Shown here: positions 1 to 7,667 of the stretch, piece by piece
Layout: the number at the start of each line of letters is the position of its first letter
Numbering within the stretch: position 1 is the first letter of the stretch
DNA from: JBFXAF01 sp050184585
GTDB taxonomy: Bacteria > Pseudomonadota > Alphaproteobacteria > Rhizobiales > Rhizobiaceae
DNA: 64,000 bases
Direction: 5' to 3'
NCBI GenBank assembly: GCA_050184585.1
Contig: JBFXAF010000001.1
Span: forward strand, 692,231 to 756,230
The notes under the pieces: model-generated
Database searches by the model: none
What the model saw: the letters and a program-made list of their open reading frames with translations, nothing else
Told to the model about the DNA's origin: nothing
Made by a program: the position numbers and the translations under genes

Positions 1-21
1 GACGCCGGGACGCCGTTCCCG

Positions 22-798
22 TCAGGCGGGCCAGCGATAGTCTGGGACGCCTAGGGCCGCGATGAAAGGCAACCCCTTTCGCCGTGCGGTCCAGCCGGCC
101 GGAACCAACTGGGCGGCGGTGCGGTCGAAGCGCTTTGCAAGCGCCCAGCTCCGGCAGTCGATCGCGGCGACATCCGCGCTGCCCTCGGCGACCGCCGCGA
201 TCGAGGCGCGATGCGATCCTGTCGGACAGCGTTCGGCAAAGATCGCCAGGCTTTCGCCGGCGGCCTCGAGATCGCGGGTCAGCGCGACGATCCCGGACAT
301 CGAATCCTCGCTGTTGAAGGCGAAGCGCGCGCCGCGGAGGATGCCCAGCGGCAGCGCAGATCGGCCGTCCGTCGGCGGCGCGACATCGGGCGATTCGCCG
401 CGCCGCATGACGATGGCGCTGGAATAGCGGTCGCGCGCGCCGCCCACCACATCGGAATAGTCCGGCTGGCCGACGAGGCGAACCTGCGACGCCAGACCGG
501 TGGCCTCCATCGGTCCCCAGCACGTCTGGGCGAAGAGCAATTTGGGGTGCCGCCACAGCGTCGGGAAATGCAGTTCGTCCGGCGGCAGGGTCGCCGGGTC
601 CGGAGCGATGAGGTTGCCGGCGGCGTCGCGGACGCCCTCAGGGACGGCCGGCATGTCGGCATTCCGTCTCGTCAGCCGATCCGGCGCATCGATCCCCTGT
701 TGCCGCAAGCCCTCGCGGATCGTCGCCCACTGCGCATCGACCTCGTCCCGGACTTCGGGCCAGTCATACATCGGCAATGCGGCGATGAAGTCGGTCAT
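22..798 (-). CDS. PhnD-like (phosphate/phosphonate-binding fold) protein
   Basis: A 258-residue protein resembling the PhnD-like family of phosphate, phosphite or phosphonate binding proteins. It opens MTDFIAALPMYDWPEVRDE and has the usual middle region in which a Cys-Trp-Gly-Pro segment precedes the ligand-binding lobe. No signal peptide is visible, so unlike true ABC-transporter binding proteins it may be cytoplasmic. The ATG at 798 was chosen because the upstream extension of the frame is arginine-rich and out of character. It lies 43 bases downstream of the desaturase on the same strand and may be cotranscribed with it. The family call is from residue patterns; the ligand is unknown. Confidence 0.72.
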   Translation of the reverse strand: MTDFIAALPMYDWPEVRDEVDAQWATIREGLRQQGIDAPDRLTRRNADMPAVPEGVRDAAGNLIAPDPATLPPDELHFPTLWRHPKLLFAQTCWGPMEATGLASQVRLVGQPDYSDVVGGARDRYSSAIVMRRGESPDVAPPTDGRSALPLGILRGARFAFNSEDSMSGIVALTRDLEAAGESLAIFAERCPTGSHRASIAAVAEGSADVAAIDCRSWALAKRFDRTAAQLVPAGWTARRKGLPFIAALGVPDYRWPA

Positions 799-841
799 GG
801 GAAATCGATGCGCCTGCCGTTCGCGAAGCTCAAGCGGTATC

Positions 842-1852
842 CTATTCCTTCGCCGGTTCGGCCGGAACCGGCGCGGTCCCGCCTCCATGCACCGACCTCG
901 AACGCTGTCGCGGTCGAAACGAAGCGCCCGCCTGCGGGACGCGGCGAAGCGTAGGATGCACGACCGGCTCCTTGGCGCGGAATGCGAAGTCGCGGAACAG
1001 CGCAAGATAGCCCGGCACGACATACCCCCCGTTGCGGGCGATCCATTCCTCTCGCCGGTCGCGGAAGAGCTTCGGCAAGCGGTACCACGCGACCGTGGGG
1101 CTCTTGTGATGCACGAAATGGAGATTGTTGTTCAGGAACAGCAGGGCCAGCGGCGAACGTTCGACGATGATCGTCCGGCCGTCGGGCGATTCCGACCACT
1201 GGTGTTCCGCGAAGGTGCGGATCGAAAGGATCGACAGTCCAATCCAGACGGGCGCCAGGACATACAGCCAGAGCGGCATGCCGAATCCCCAAACCACGAC
1301 GGGAACGACGAGCGCCAGGCCGATGGCGTGGTGAATCCAGGCGGTTCGCACCGCCTCGTCCCCCGCACGGATCATCCGGAAATCGCCGATGGCAAAACCC
1401 ACAGTGGCCAGCCAGGGGCCGATCACCAGGCGGCCGACCATCGAGTTGTTGATCTTCAGGAGCAGTTTCATCGCCTCGGGGAACTGCTCGTGCTGCCAAA
1501 GCGCACGATAATAGCTCTCCGGATCGTCGAATGGGTCTGTGAGCCTTTCATCGGCGTGATGGCGAAGGTGCAGCGTCCGAAAACGGCGGTACGGCCATGC
1601 CAGGCCTATCGGCAGCCCGACCAGCAGTTCGTTGATCCATGCCTTGCGCGTGGGGTGCCCGTGGACGGCTTCATGCATCAGCGAGGATTGGAGCGCGAGG
1701 ACGATGCCCATCGCGCACAGGGCGACCGCGGGCCAGGCCGGCCACACGAAGAGCCCCAGGAAAAGCCATGACCCGTAGCATGCGGCAATCAGCGCTACCG
1801 TCGGCCATTCGATCTCGACGCTGCGCTCCAACGTCTGCCGGTCTTTCGCCAT
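842..1852 (-). CDS. Membrane fatty acid desaturase
   Basis: A 336-residue integral-membrane di-iron desaturase of the FA_desaturase family. The three histidine boxes that bind the iron pair are visible: HEAVH at about residues 60-64, HLRHH at 95-99 and HFVHH at 245-249. Hydrophobic segments lie at about 18-57, 77-86, 175-213 and 236-242. The ATG at 1852 is preceded by GGAAAGG, a good ribosome site; longer starts would run into the palindromic control region. It is divergent from an XRE-type regulator, the usual arrangement for a regulator and its target. The substrate (phospholipid acyl chain, or possibly a carotenoid-like molecule) cannot be told from sequence. Confidence 0.85.
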   Translation of the reverse strand: MAKDRQTLERSVEIEWPTVALIAACYGSWLFLGLFVWPAWPAVALCAMGIVLALQSSLMHEAVHGHPTRKAWINELLVGLPIGLAWPYRRFRTLHLRHHADERLTDPFDDPESYYRALWQHEQFPEAMKLLLKINNSMVGRLVIGPWLATVGFAIGDFRMIRAGDEAVRTAWIHHAIGLALVVPVVVWGFGMPLWLYVLAPVWIGLSILSIRTFAEHQWSESPDGRTIIVERSPLALLFLNNNLHFVHHKSPTVAWYRLPKLFRDRREEWIARNGGYVVPGYLALFRDFAFRAKEPVVHPTLRRVPQAGASFRPRQRSRSVHGGGTAPVPAEPAKE

Positions 1853-1880
1853 GCCTTTCCGATTCTCGCCCCGCGCGAAT

Positions 1881-1906
1881 GCTCCTGACAGGATGCTGTC
1901 AGGAGC
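1881..1906. promoter_or_regulatory. Perfect 11-bp inverted repeat, desaturase leader/operator
   Basis: GCTCCTGACAG (1881-1891) and CTGTCAGGAGC (1896-1906) are exact reverse complements with a 4-base spacer. The repeat sits 29 bases upstream of the desaturase start, in the intergenic region shared with the divergent XRE gene. It could be an operator for that regulator or an RNA hairpin in the desaturase leader. Which one applies is inference. Confidence 0.55.
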
Positions 1907-1927
1907 AGGAGCATGCTGCAACGCGAC

Positions 1928-1957
1928 AATGCGCATAAAATGTTGATAATGCGCATA
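1928..1957. promoter_or_regulatory. Two AATGCGCATA boxes 20 bp apart (operator pair)
   Basis: AATGCGCATA occurs at 1928-1937 and again at 1948-1957, exactly 20 bp apart (two helical turns). The core ATGCGCAT is itself palindromic. Two palindromes on one helix face midway between the divergent desaturase and XRE genes fit cooperative binding of the XRE regulator. The assignment is inference; the repeat is seen directly. Confidence 0.5.
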
Positions 1958-2021
1958 TTCAGCCTCTAGTGTTATATATTGTAAACAGCGTTGACGTTCT
2001 GCGTCCCCATTGGAGTCGGAA

Positions 2022-2858
2022 ATGGACAAGAGAGATCTGTCTGGGCTCTTCCGCGAACGGCTGAAGATGCTGCTTGCACGGTCAGGACGGAACCAGTCGG
2101 CCTTTGCCGCGAGCGTTGGCATCGACCGCTCGGCTCTCTCGCAGCTCCTTTCGGGCGCCACCACGCGGCTGCCACGCGCGGAAACGCTGCTCAGGATCGC
2201 CGAGCAGTACGGAGCTTCGCTCGACTGGTTGCTTGGCCTCAGCCAGGACGAGGTCCTCACCGGCGAGATCCGCGAGAGCCTGGAAATGGAGGAGAGTCCG
2301 GGCGGTTTCGACGAGACGTTGCTCGCGCGCTGGCACGCGGAGGCCGCTGGGACCAAAATCCGCTATGTCCCGGCCGGCATCCCCGATCTGCTGCGAACCG
2401 AGCAGCTGATCGACTATGAATCCGAAATCAGCGGCCGCAGCCGGGAGACCAATGCGGGCGAGACCCGCTACCGCATCGACTACAACCGCCGGCCCGAGAC
2501 CGACATGGAGGTCTGCATGCCACGCCATACGCTCGAGATTTTCGCGCGCGGCATGGGGGTATGGGATCGGTTTCCCGAGAGCGACCGCCGCGCGCAGCTC
2601 CGCCATATGGCGAGCCTGCTCAGAGACCTCTACCCCGCCTTCCGGCTCTACTGCTACGACGGCCACATGCGCTATTCCGTGCCCTATACGATCTTCGGTG
2701 CGATGCGCGCCGCCATCTATGTCGGCGACATGTATCTCGTGCTCAATGCCACCCAGCCGATCCGCATGCTGACCGGCCACTTCGACAATCTCATCCGCGC
2801 CGCCGAGGTGAATGCCCACGAGGCGCCGGCTTTCGCGAAATCTCTGGTCGATTTCTGA
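2022..2858 (+). CDS. XRE-family transcriptional regulator with large C-terminal domain
   Basis: A 278-residue protein with an N-terminal HTH_3 domain (about residues 8-65, including the QSAFAASVGIDRSALSQLL recognition region). It is followed by some 200 residues with no DNA-binding features, probably a ligand-sensing or oligomerisation domain I do not recognise. ATG 2022 was chosen because GGAG lies 7 bases before it; an in-frame TTG at 2010 lacks a site. It is divergent from the desaturase gene across about 170 bases that contain two palindromic motifs, so it probably controls the desaturase and itself. The effector is unknown. Confidence 0.82.
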   Translation: MDKRDLSGLFRERLKMLLARSGRNQSAFAASVGIDRSALSQLLSGATTRLPRAETLLRIAEQYGASLDWLLGLSQDEVLTGEIRESLEMEESPGGFDETLLARWHAEAAGTKIRYVPAGIPDLLRTEQLIDYESEISGRSRETNAGETRYRIDYNRRPETDMEVCMPRHTLEIFARGMGVWDRFPESDRRAQLRHMASLLRDLYPAFRLYCYDGHMRYSVPYTIFGAMRAAIYVGDMYLVLNATQPIRMLTGHFDNLIRAAEVNAHEAPAFAKSLVDF

Positions 2859-2874
2859 TCGTCGTTGACGTCAT

Positions 2875-2898
2875 ATAACGACTTCTTTATATCGTTAT
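2875..2898. promoter_or_regulatory. Inverted repeat ATAACGA-N10-TCGTTAT upstream of bmt
   Basis: ATAACGA (2875-2881) and TCGTTAT (2892-2898) are exact reverse complements separated by 10 bases. They lie in the AT-rich 64-base gap before the betaine-homocysteine methyltransferase gene, where a promoter must be. A regulator of the methionine/SAM cycle is a reasonable guess, but no known motif was confirmed. Confidence 0.4.
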
Positions 2899-2922
2899 CT
2901 CGATTGTTTCGGGATGCGAAAA

Positions 2923-3936
2923 ATGAACAACCCCATCGACACCCTGCTTGCCGAGAAAGGCGTCCTGCTCGCCGATGGCGCGACGGGCACCAATCTTTTC
3001 GCGATGGGTCTGGAATCCGGCAATGCCCCGGAACTCTGGAACGAGGATCATCCTGATCGCATCGAGGCGCTGCACCAGGGCTTCGTCGATGCCGGCGCCG
3101 ACATCATCCTCACCAATTCCTTCGGCGGCACCCGTCATCGTCTCAAGCTGCATCACGCGCACGAGCGGGCGTTCCAAATCAACAAGCGCGCTGCCGAGCT
3201 TGCGCGGGCGGTGGCCGACAAGGCCGGCCGCAAGGTCATCGTCGCCGGCGCCGTCGGCCCCACCGGGGAACTGCTGGTGCCGCTGGGGGCCCTCACCTAC
3301 GACGACGCCGTCGAGGCGTTCGTCGAGCAGATCGAAGGGCTGAAGGCAGGAGGGGCCGATGTCGTGTGGATCGAGACGATGTCCGCGCCGGACGAGATCA
3401 GGGCCGCCGCCGAGGCAGCCATTCGGGTCGGCCTGCCCTACACCTACACAGGGTCGTTCGACACCGCCGGCCGCACCATGATGGGTCTGCATCCCAAGGA
3501 TATCCACGGCGTCGCGGACGGACTTGCCCATGCGCCAGCCGCGGTGGGCGCCAATTGCGGCGTCGGCGCGTCAGACATCCTCGCCTCGCTGCTCGACATG
3601 AGCGCCGCCAAGCCCGAAGCGACGCTCGTGGTGAAGGGCAACTGCGGCATCCCCGAGTTCCGCGGCACGGAGATCCATTATTCCGGCACGCCGGAACTCA
3701 TGGCCGACTACGTGCGCCTCGCCATCGACGGCGGCGCCAGGATCATCGGCGGCTGTTGCGGGACTTCGTTCACGCACCTGGCCGCCATGCGCAGGGCGAT
3801 GGATACCCATCGCCCGGGCGGTCGCCCCTCCGTCGAGACAATCGTATCGCGCATCGGTCCTCTGCGAAACAAGCAGGCGAACCAGAGCGGCGGCGATGTC
3901 GAAGGCCGCCGCGAACGGCGGCGCGCCCGCGCCTGA
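2923..3936 (+). CDS. bmt: Betaine-homocysteine S-methyltransferase
   Basis: A 337-residue zinc-dependent homocysteine S-methyltransferase (pfam S-methyl_trans). It transfers a methyl group, probably from glycine betaine, to homocysteine to form methionine. The three zinc-ligand cysteines are present: Cys212 in GANCGVGASD and the pair Cys278-Cys279 in GGCCGTSF. The N-terminal LLADGATGTNLFAMGLE is the usual homocysteine-binding start. ATG 2923 has GGGA 8 bases upstream; an ATG at 2914 is possible. It is convergent with padR, the two stops being 15 bases apart. Betaine as donor is taken from the closest rhizobial family members; a different methyl donor is possible. Confidence 0.85.
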   Translation: MNNPIDTLLAEKGVLLADGATGTNLFAMGLESGNAPELWNEDHPDRIEALHQGFVDAGADIILTNSFGGTRHRLKLHHAHERAFQINKRAAELARAVADKAGRKVIVAGAVGPTGELLVPLGALTYDDAVEAFVEQIEGLKAGGADVVWIETMSAPDEIRAAAEAAIRVGLPYTYTGSFDTAGRTMMGLHPKDIHGVADGLAHAPAAVGANCGVGASDILASLLDMSAAKPEATLVVKGNCGIPEFRGTEIHYSGTPELMADYVRLAIDGGARIIGGCCGTSFTHLAAMRRAMDTHRPGGRPSVETIVSRIGPLRNKQANQSGGDVEGRRERRRARA

Positions 3937-3951
3937 ACCCGCGGCTGACGA

Positions 3952-4530
3952 TCAGAGGTCCTCGAGGTCGCGCCGGGCCTTCTTGAGGATGTCGCGCATC
4001 TTGGCGGCCTGATCGGCCGTCAGCGAACCGCTCCGCAAGCGGCCGAAAACCGCGAAGCCGAGCGCCCTCACTTCCTGGCCGAGCGAAGCGCCGCTCACCT
4101 CGTCCGCGCTCTCCTTGATCTGGGCGTTGATCTTGTCGAGTTCGGCCTGGTGCTCCGCGAGAAAGGCCCTGCCCTCCCCGGTGATCGAATAGAGGCGCTT
4201 GTTGCCCTGCGTCTCGGACGCGACGAGGTCGGCCTCCTCCAGCATCTGCAGCATCGGGTAGATCGCGCCCGGGCTCGGGCTGTAGGCGCCCTCGAACTTG
4301 GCTTCGAGCGCCTTGATGATGTCGTAGCCGTGGCGTGGCTCCTCGGCGATCAGGCCCAGGACGACCAGGCGGAGCGCGCCCGAATCGAACATGCGCGGAC
4401 CCCGTCCGCCAAACGGACCACGCCCGTGGCGTCCGAACGGCCCCCGGCCGCCGAATGGGCCACCATGACCACCGCTGCGCCCCGACATCGCCCATTCCCT
4501 GCGGCCGCGGCCTTCACATCCATGATACAT
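3952..4530 (-). CDS. PadR-family transcriptional regulator with Gly/His/Arg-rich N-terminus
   Basis: A 192-residue PadR regulator. The winged helix covers about residues 47-120 (LVVLGLIAEEPRHGYDIIKAL, then the PSPGAIYPMLQMLEE wing and an RLYSIT segment), followed by a helical C-terminal dimer region. The first 45 residues are unusual, rich in Gly, Arg and His with repeated GPFGGRG/GPFGRHG units, and look disordered. ATG 4530 has AAGGA 7 bases upstream; a longer frame would read through the promoter. An ATGT-N7-ACAT palindrome, similar to PadR operators, lies just upstream and suggests autoregulation. No obvious target gene adjoins it. Confidence 0.85.
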   Translation of the reverse strand: MYHGCEGRGRREWAMSGRSGGHGGPFGGRGPFGRHGRGPFGGRGPRMFDSGALRLVVLGLIAEEPRHGYDIIKALEAKFEGAYSPSPGAIYPMLQMLEEADLVASETQGNKRLYSITGEGRAFLAEHQAELDKINAQIKESADEVSGASLGQEVRALGFAVFGRLRSGSLTADQAAKMRDILKKARRDLEDL

Positions 4531-4543
4531 GACAGTTCCTTCG

Positions 4544-4562
4544 TTATGTCGTTCGAACATAA
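4544..4562. promoter_or_regulatory. Candidate PadR operator TTATGT-N7-ACATAA
   Basis: TTATGT (4544-4549) and ACATAA (4557-4562) form an inverted repeat whose core ATGT-N7-ACAT is close to the ATGT/ACAT arms known for PadR operators. It begins 14 bases upstream of the padR start codon. A second inverted repeat, ATATCT-N6-AGATAT at 4562-4579, adjoins it. Binding by this PadR is inferred from position and motif. Confidence 0.55.
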
Positions 4563-4630
4563 TATCTATTAAAAGATATATCGTTTGCAAGGGCACGAAG
4601 GCTGAGGGCTGTCGATTCTCGAGCGCGGGC

Positions 4631-4666
4631 AAAAAAAGGCCGGCAAGGGTTGCCCCTCGCCGGCCT
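4631..4666 (-). terminator. Strong Rho-independent terminator (minus strand)
   Basis: Read on the minus strand, AGGCCGGC pairs with GCCGGCCT around an inner AGGG/CCCT stem, followed at once by seven T residues. This is a textbook intrinsic terminator. It lies about 310 bases beyond the end of the VWA gene, which already has its own terminator at 4929-4956, so it may end a separate transcript. Confidence 0.8.
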
Positions 4667-4928
4667 GCCTCACCCGCCCGATGCCGCCATCCCGATCAGG
4701 GCGATCCCACCCGAAGGACGGCGGCCATTGCCGATCGACGCAGTCCCGTGGCGCGAGGCAAGGCGCGCGGGATGTCGGAGCCTGCCCGCCCAAACGGGTT
4801 CTCCTCGCCGAAGCCGGCAATTGCTTCAACCCTTTTGTGTCGGGCTGAGATGTTCCGTGAATGTGACGTGACGCCAATGCCGATCCTTGGGTCGGCGACG
4901 AAGTTTTTTTGCTGGGCTTGCCGACTGC
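4667..4928 (-). other. Gene-free stretch between two terminators, possible small RNA
   Basis: About 260 bases between two minus-strand terminators hold no convincing open frame on either strand; the best minus-strand frames starting with ATG are 6 and 10 codons. The part nearest the second terminator is GC-rich and can fold. A small RNA starting inside this stretch and ending at the terminator at 4631-4666 would explain the second terminator. No known RNA family was recognised, and no promoter could be confirmed. Confidence 0.3.
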
Positions 4929-4956
4929 AAAAGGGCGCCGCCGGATGACCGGCGGC
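4929..4956 (-). terminator. Rho-independent terminator after the VWA gene
   Basis: On the minus strand GCCGCCGG, a TCAT loop and CCGGCGGC form a perfect 8-bp hairpin (4937-4956), followed by GCCC and four T residues. It lies about 25 bases after the stop codon of the VWA-domain gene, which it should terminate. Confidence 0.65.
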
Positions 4957-4978
4957 CCGCCTGTTTGTCCACGAGGAA

Positions 4979-7012
4979 CTACTGGGCCGTCTTTTCCAGC
5001 GCCGAAGCGAGGCGCACCAGCGACAGGAACTCCGAGCGATAGCCGAACGGGTCCATCCCGCGCGCTGCGCTGGCGATCTGGGCGATACGATCCCAACCCA
5101 GCTCGGCCACGGCATCCGACTTGCGCAACTTCTGGGCGAAGGCGGCGACCGACACCGAGAAACGCTGGTCATCGCTCGCGGCGTCGAAGCTCTCCACGGA
5201 ATTGGCATCCGTCACCGGCGTCGTGATCAGCTTGGAGACATCCTCGTCCGGCAGCTTGTAACGGATCTTCACGAAGGCATACTCGCTCGCATTGGCGATG
5301 CCGGCGTCATTGTCGGTCGCCGCCTCGCCGTAGCGCAGATCGTCGATCATCTGCGGCGCGCCCCTCGGCGTCACCTCGTAGATCGCCGTCACCGAATGGC
5401 CGGAACCGATCTCGCCGGCATCCACCTTGTCGTTGTTGAAGTCCTCGCGGGCGAGCGCACGCGTCTCGTAGCCGATCAGCCGGTACTCCGAGACCATCGC
5501 CGGATTGAACTCGACCTGGATCTTTACGTCCTTGGCGATCGGGAACAGCGTCGACGATGCGTCCTCGACGAGCACCTTCTCGGCCTCGGCCAGCGTGTCG
5601 ATGTAGGCCGCCGTGCCGTTGCCGTTCTGGGCGATGGTCTGCATCATCTGGTCGTTCAGATTGCCGCGGCCGAAGCCGAAGACCGACAGAAACACACCGC
5701 TCTCGCGCTTGTCCTCGATCATCCGCTTGAGGTCGTCATCGTCCGTCTGGCCGACGTTGAAGTCACCGTCGGTCGCCAGCATGACGCGGTTGACGCCCCC
5801 CTCGACGAAGGACTGCCCTGCAAGCCGGTAGGCTTCCTCCAGGCCTGCGGCGCCGGCCGTGGCGCCGCCCGGCTTCAGCTGATCGATGGCGGCGAGAATC
5901 TTCGACTTCTCCGACACCTTGGTCGGCGTCAGCACGGTGCCCGCCTCGCCGGCATAGGTGACGATCGACACGGTGTCGGTGGGCTTGAGGCTCGACACTA
6001 GAAGCCGGAAGGCCGACTGGAGCAGCGGCAGCTTGTCCGGCTCGTTCATCGAGCCCGACACGTCGAGCAGGAACACCAGGTTTGCATCGGGCCGCTCGGC
6101 GGGGGCCACGTCGTAGCCCTGGATCGCAACGTGCATCAGCCTGTTGTGGTCGTTCCACGGGGAAGGCATCAGCGTCACCGTCGTGTTGAACGGCGTCGAC
6201 GCGTCCTCGGGACCCTTCCAGTCATAGGGGAAATAGTTGACCATCTCCTCGACCCGGACCGTATCGGCCTGGGGCAGGAAACCGTTCTTCAGCGAACGCC
6301 GGGCGAAGGCGTAGGAGGCGGTGTCGACGTCGATCGAGAAGGTCGAGACCGGATCGGTCGCTGCCGAGCGTACCGGGTTGGTCTTGAACTCCTCGAAGCG
6401 GTCGCGGTTTTCGGCGTCCTCCGGCATCGGCTCCGGCGCAGGCGCCGCCCGGTCGCTCTCGTAGAAGACCATCTTGCCCGGTGCATTCGGCGAAACCGCG
6501 CGGGTGCGGGCAGCGAGCGCGCCGCTGTTGGCGGCGCCCCCCAACGCGTCGCGCTGCACTTCTGCCGCGGATTCCATCTCGCCCGGCTGCGTAGCGGGAG
6601 CTGTGATCGCAACTTCCTGTCGGGGCGGAGGGGCGACGTCGACATCCTTCAGCGCCTCGTCCGCGGCCGTCGGTTCGACAGGCTTCTCGACACGGTTGTC
6701 CGTCTCGGTCATCTTCTTCTCCGGCTCGATCGCGATCCTCAGGTCGTCGACGAGATAGAACGCGGCATAGCCGGCGAGCGGCAGGGCTGCGAGCCCGGCC
6801 AGCGCGGGGGCGCCGATCAGTTTGGTCTGCATGGTGTCTCTCCAGAGCTTGTTCAGACGCTCGGTGAGACGTGGCCGCGCGGCCGATCCTTGGGCCGCTG
6901 GGGCTTCATTCATGACATAGGCCCGCATCGCGGCGTCGATCGCCCTGGCGCGGGCTTCGGCGCGGGGCGCCGGCGACTGAATGCCGCGAAGCCTTTCGAG
7001 TTGCTTGTCCAT
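4979..7012 (-). CDS. Membrane-anchored von Willebrand A domain protein (YfbK-like)
   Basis: A protein of about 677 residues. A charged cytoplasmic N-terminus (1-65) is followed by one membrane segment (about 70-90, LIGAPALAGLAALPLAGYAAF) and a low-complexity linker. Then come a vWF_A N-terminal region (FEEFKTNPVRSAATDPVSTF), a VWA domain with the metal-binding MIDAS start FLLDVSGSMNE, and a C-terminal DUF3520-type domain. E. coli YfbK has this architecture. ATG 7012 has GGGGA 8-9 bases upstream; an in-frame ATG at 7021 is an alternative. It starts within a few bases of the end of an ECF sigma gene, so the two are translationally linked. The N-terminal tail could hold the sigma factor as an anti-sigma factor does; that is inference. 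Confidence 0.85.
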   Translation of the reverse strand: MDKQLERLRGIQSPAPRAEARARAIDAAMRAYVMNEAPAAQGSAARPRLTERLNKLWRDTMQTKLIGAPALAGLAALPLAGYAAFYLVDDLRIAIEPEKKMTETDNRVEKPVEPTAADEALKDVDVAPPPRQEVAITAPATQPGEMESAAEVQRDALGGAANSGALAARTRAVSPNAPGKMVFYESDRAAPAPEPMPEDAENRDRFEEFKTNPVRSAATDPVSTFSIDVDTASYAFARRSLKNGFLPQADTVRVEEMVNYFPYDWKGPEDASTPFNTTVTLMPSPWNDHNRLMHVAIQGYDVAPAERPDANLVFLLDVSGSMNEPDKLPLLQSAFRLLVSSLKPTDTVSIVTYAGEAGTVLTPTKVSEKSKILAAIDQLKPGGATAGAAGLEEAYRLAGQSFVEGGVNRVMLATDGDFNVGQTDDDDLKRMIEDKRESGVFLSVFGFGRGNLNDQMMQTIAQNGNGTAAYIDTLAEAEKVLVEDASSTLFPIAKDVKIQVEFNPAMVSEYRLIGYETRALAREDFNNDKVDAGEIGSGHSVTAIYEVTPRGAPQMIDDLRYGEAATDNDAGIANASEYAFVKIRYKLPDEDVSKLITTPVTDANSVESFDAASDDQRFSVSVAAFAQKLRKSDAVAELGWDRIAQIASAARGMDPFGYRSEFLSLVRLASALEKTAQ

Positions 7013-7013
7013 C

Positions 7014-7580
7014 TCAGTCATCCCCGGCTGCGGTCAGAATCTGGCGCAGCCGTTTCTTCGCCTCGTGGATGTGCCAGGATACGGTCGATTCCGAGATGCC
7101 CATCACCTCGGACGCCGCCCCATGGGACTGTCCCTCCCCGTAGACCAGCAACACGGCGTCGCGCTGCTTGTCGGGCAATTCGCGGACGGCCGCCCAAAGC
7201 CGCTCGGCATCGGCCTCGGGATCCCCCCGATCGCCCTGGCCCGCCACCAGGGTATGAACGCCAAAGGCATCCGTCCGGGCGGCATCGCGCCCTTCCTTGC
7301 GTTTGCGGTCACGAACGGCGTTGAGCGTCACCGCGTAGAGCCAGGTTGTGAACGCACCGCCGCCCTTGTAGCCGCGGATCGCCTTGGCCAGCCTGACGCA
7401 GACGTCCTGCGCCACGTCCTCGGCGTCGGCGCGGTTGCCGCACCAGCGCCAGGCGATTGCGTGGATGAAGTCATAGTGCCTTCCGACGAGTTCGCCGAAA
7501 GCATCGCCGTCACCGTCGCGCGCACGCCCGACGAGTTCGAAGTCGGAGGTGTCGCGAGTCTCCAGCATCATCGCCATCAT
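7014..7580 (-). CDS. ECF-type RNA polymerase sigma factor
   Basis: A 188-residue sigma-70 family factor of the extracytoplasmic function class. Region 2 (about 12-80) contains the -10 recognition core with RADAEDVAQDVCVRLAKA and the TWLYAVTLNAVRDRKR segment. Region 4 (about 125-180) is a helix-turn-helix with ASEVMGISESTVSWHIHEAKK. Several ATG codons cluster at the start (7580, 7571, 7568); the first was kept. The next gene overlaps or abuts the stop codon, which links it to the membrane VWA protein. Its regulon is unknown. Confidence 0.88.
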   Translation of the reverse strand: MMAMMLETRDTSDFELVGRARDGDGDAFGELVGRHYDFIHAIAWRWCGNRADAEDVAQDVCVRLAKAIRGYKGGGAFTTWLYAVTLNAVRDRKRKEGRDAARTDAFGVHTLVAGQGDRGDPEADAERLWAAVRELPDKQRDAVLLVYGEGQSHGAASEVMGISESTVSWHIHEAKKRLRQILTAAGDD

Positions 7581-7637
7581 CGCCCGTAAGACGCGGCGAG
7601 TCCGGCGATCCTTGGGCAGCGGGAGAGTTTTTTCTTC

Positions 7638-7658
7638 GCGCGGTCGAGGCGACCGCGC
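7638..7658. other. 9-bp hairpin after exoR
   Basis: GCGCGGTCG and CGACCGCGC are perfect arms with a 3-base loop, starting 10 bases after the exoR stop. On the minus strand, the direction of exoR, the hairpin is followed by an A-rich run rather than T residues. It is therefore not a classical intrinsic terminator for exoR, though it may protect the 3' end of the message. Confidence 0.4.
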
Positions 7659-7667
7659 CGGAACAGC

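Noticed and set aside
7638..7658. Hairpin after exoR as an intrinsic terminator
   Set aside because: The run next to it is A-rich, not T-rich, when read in the exoR direction.
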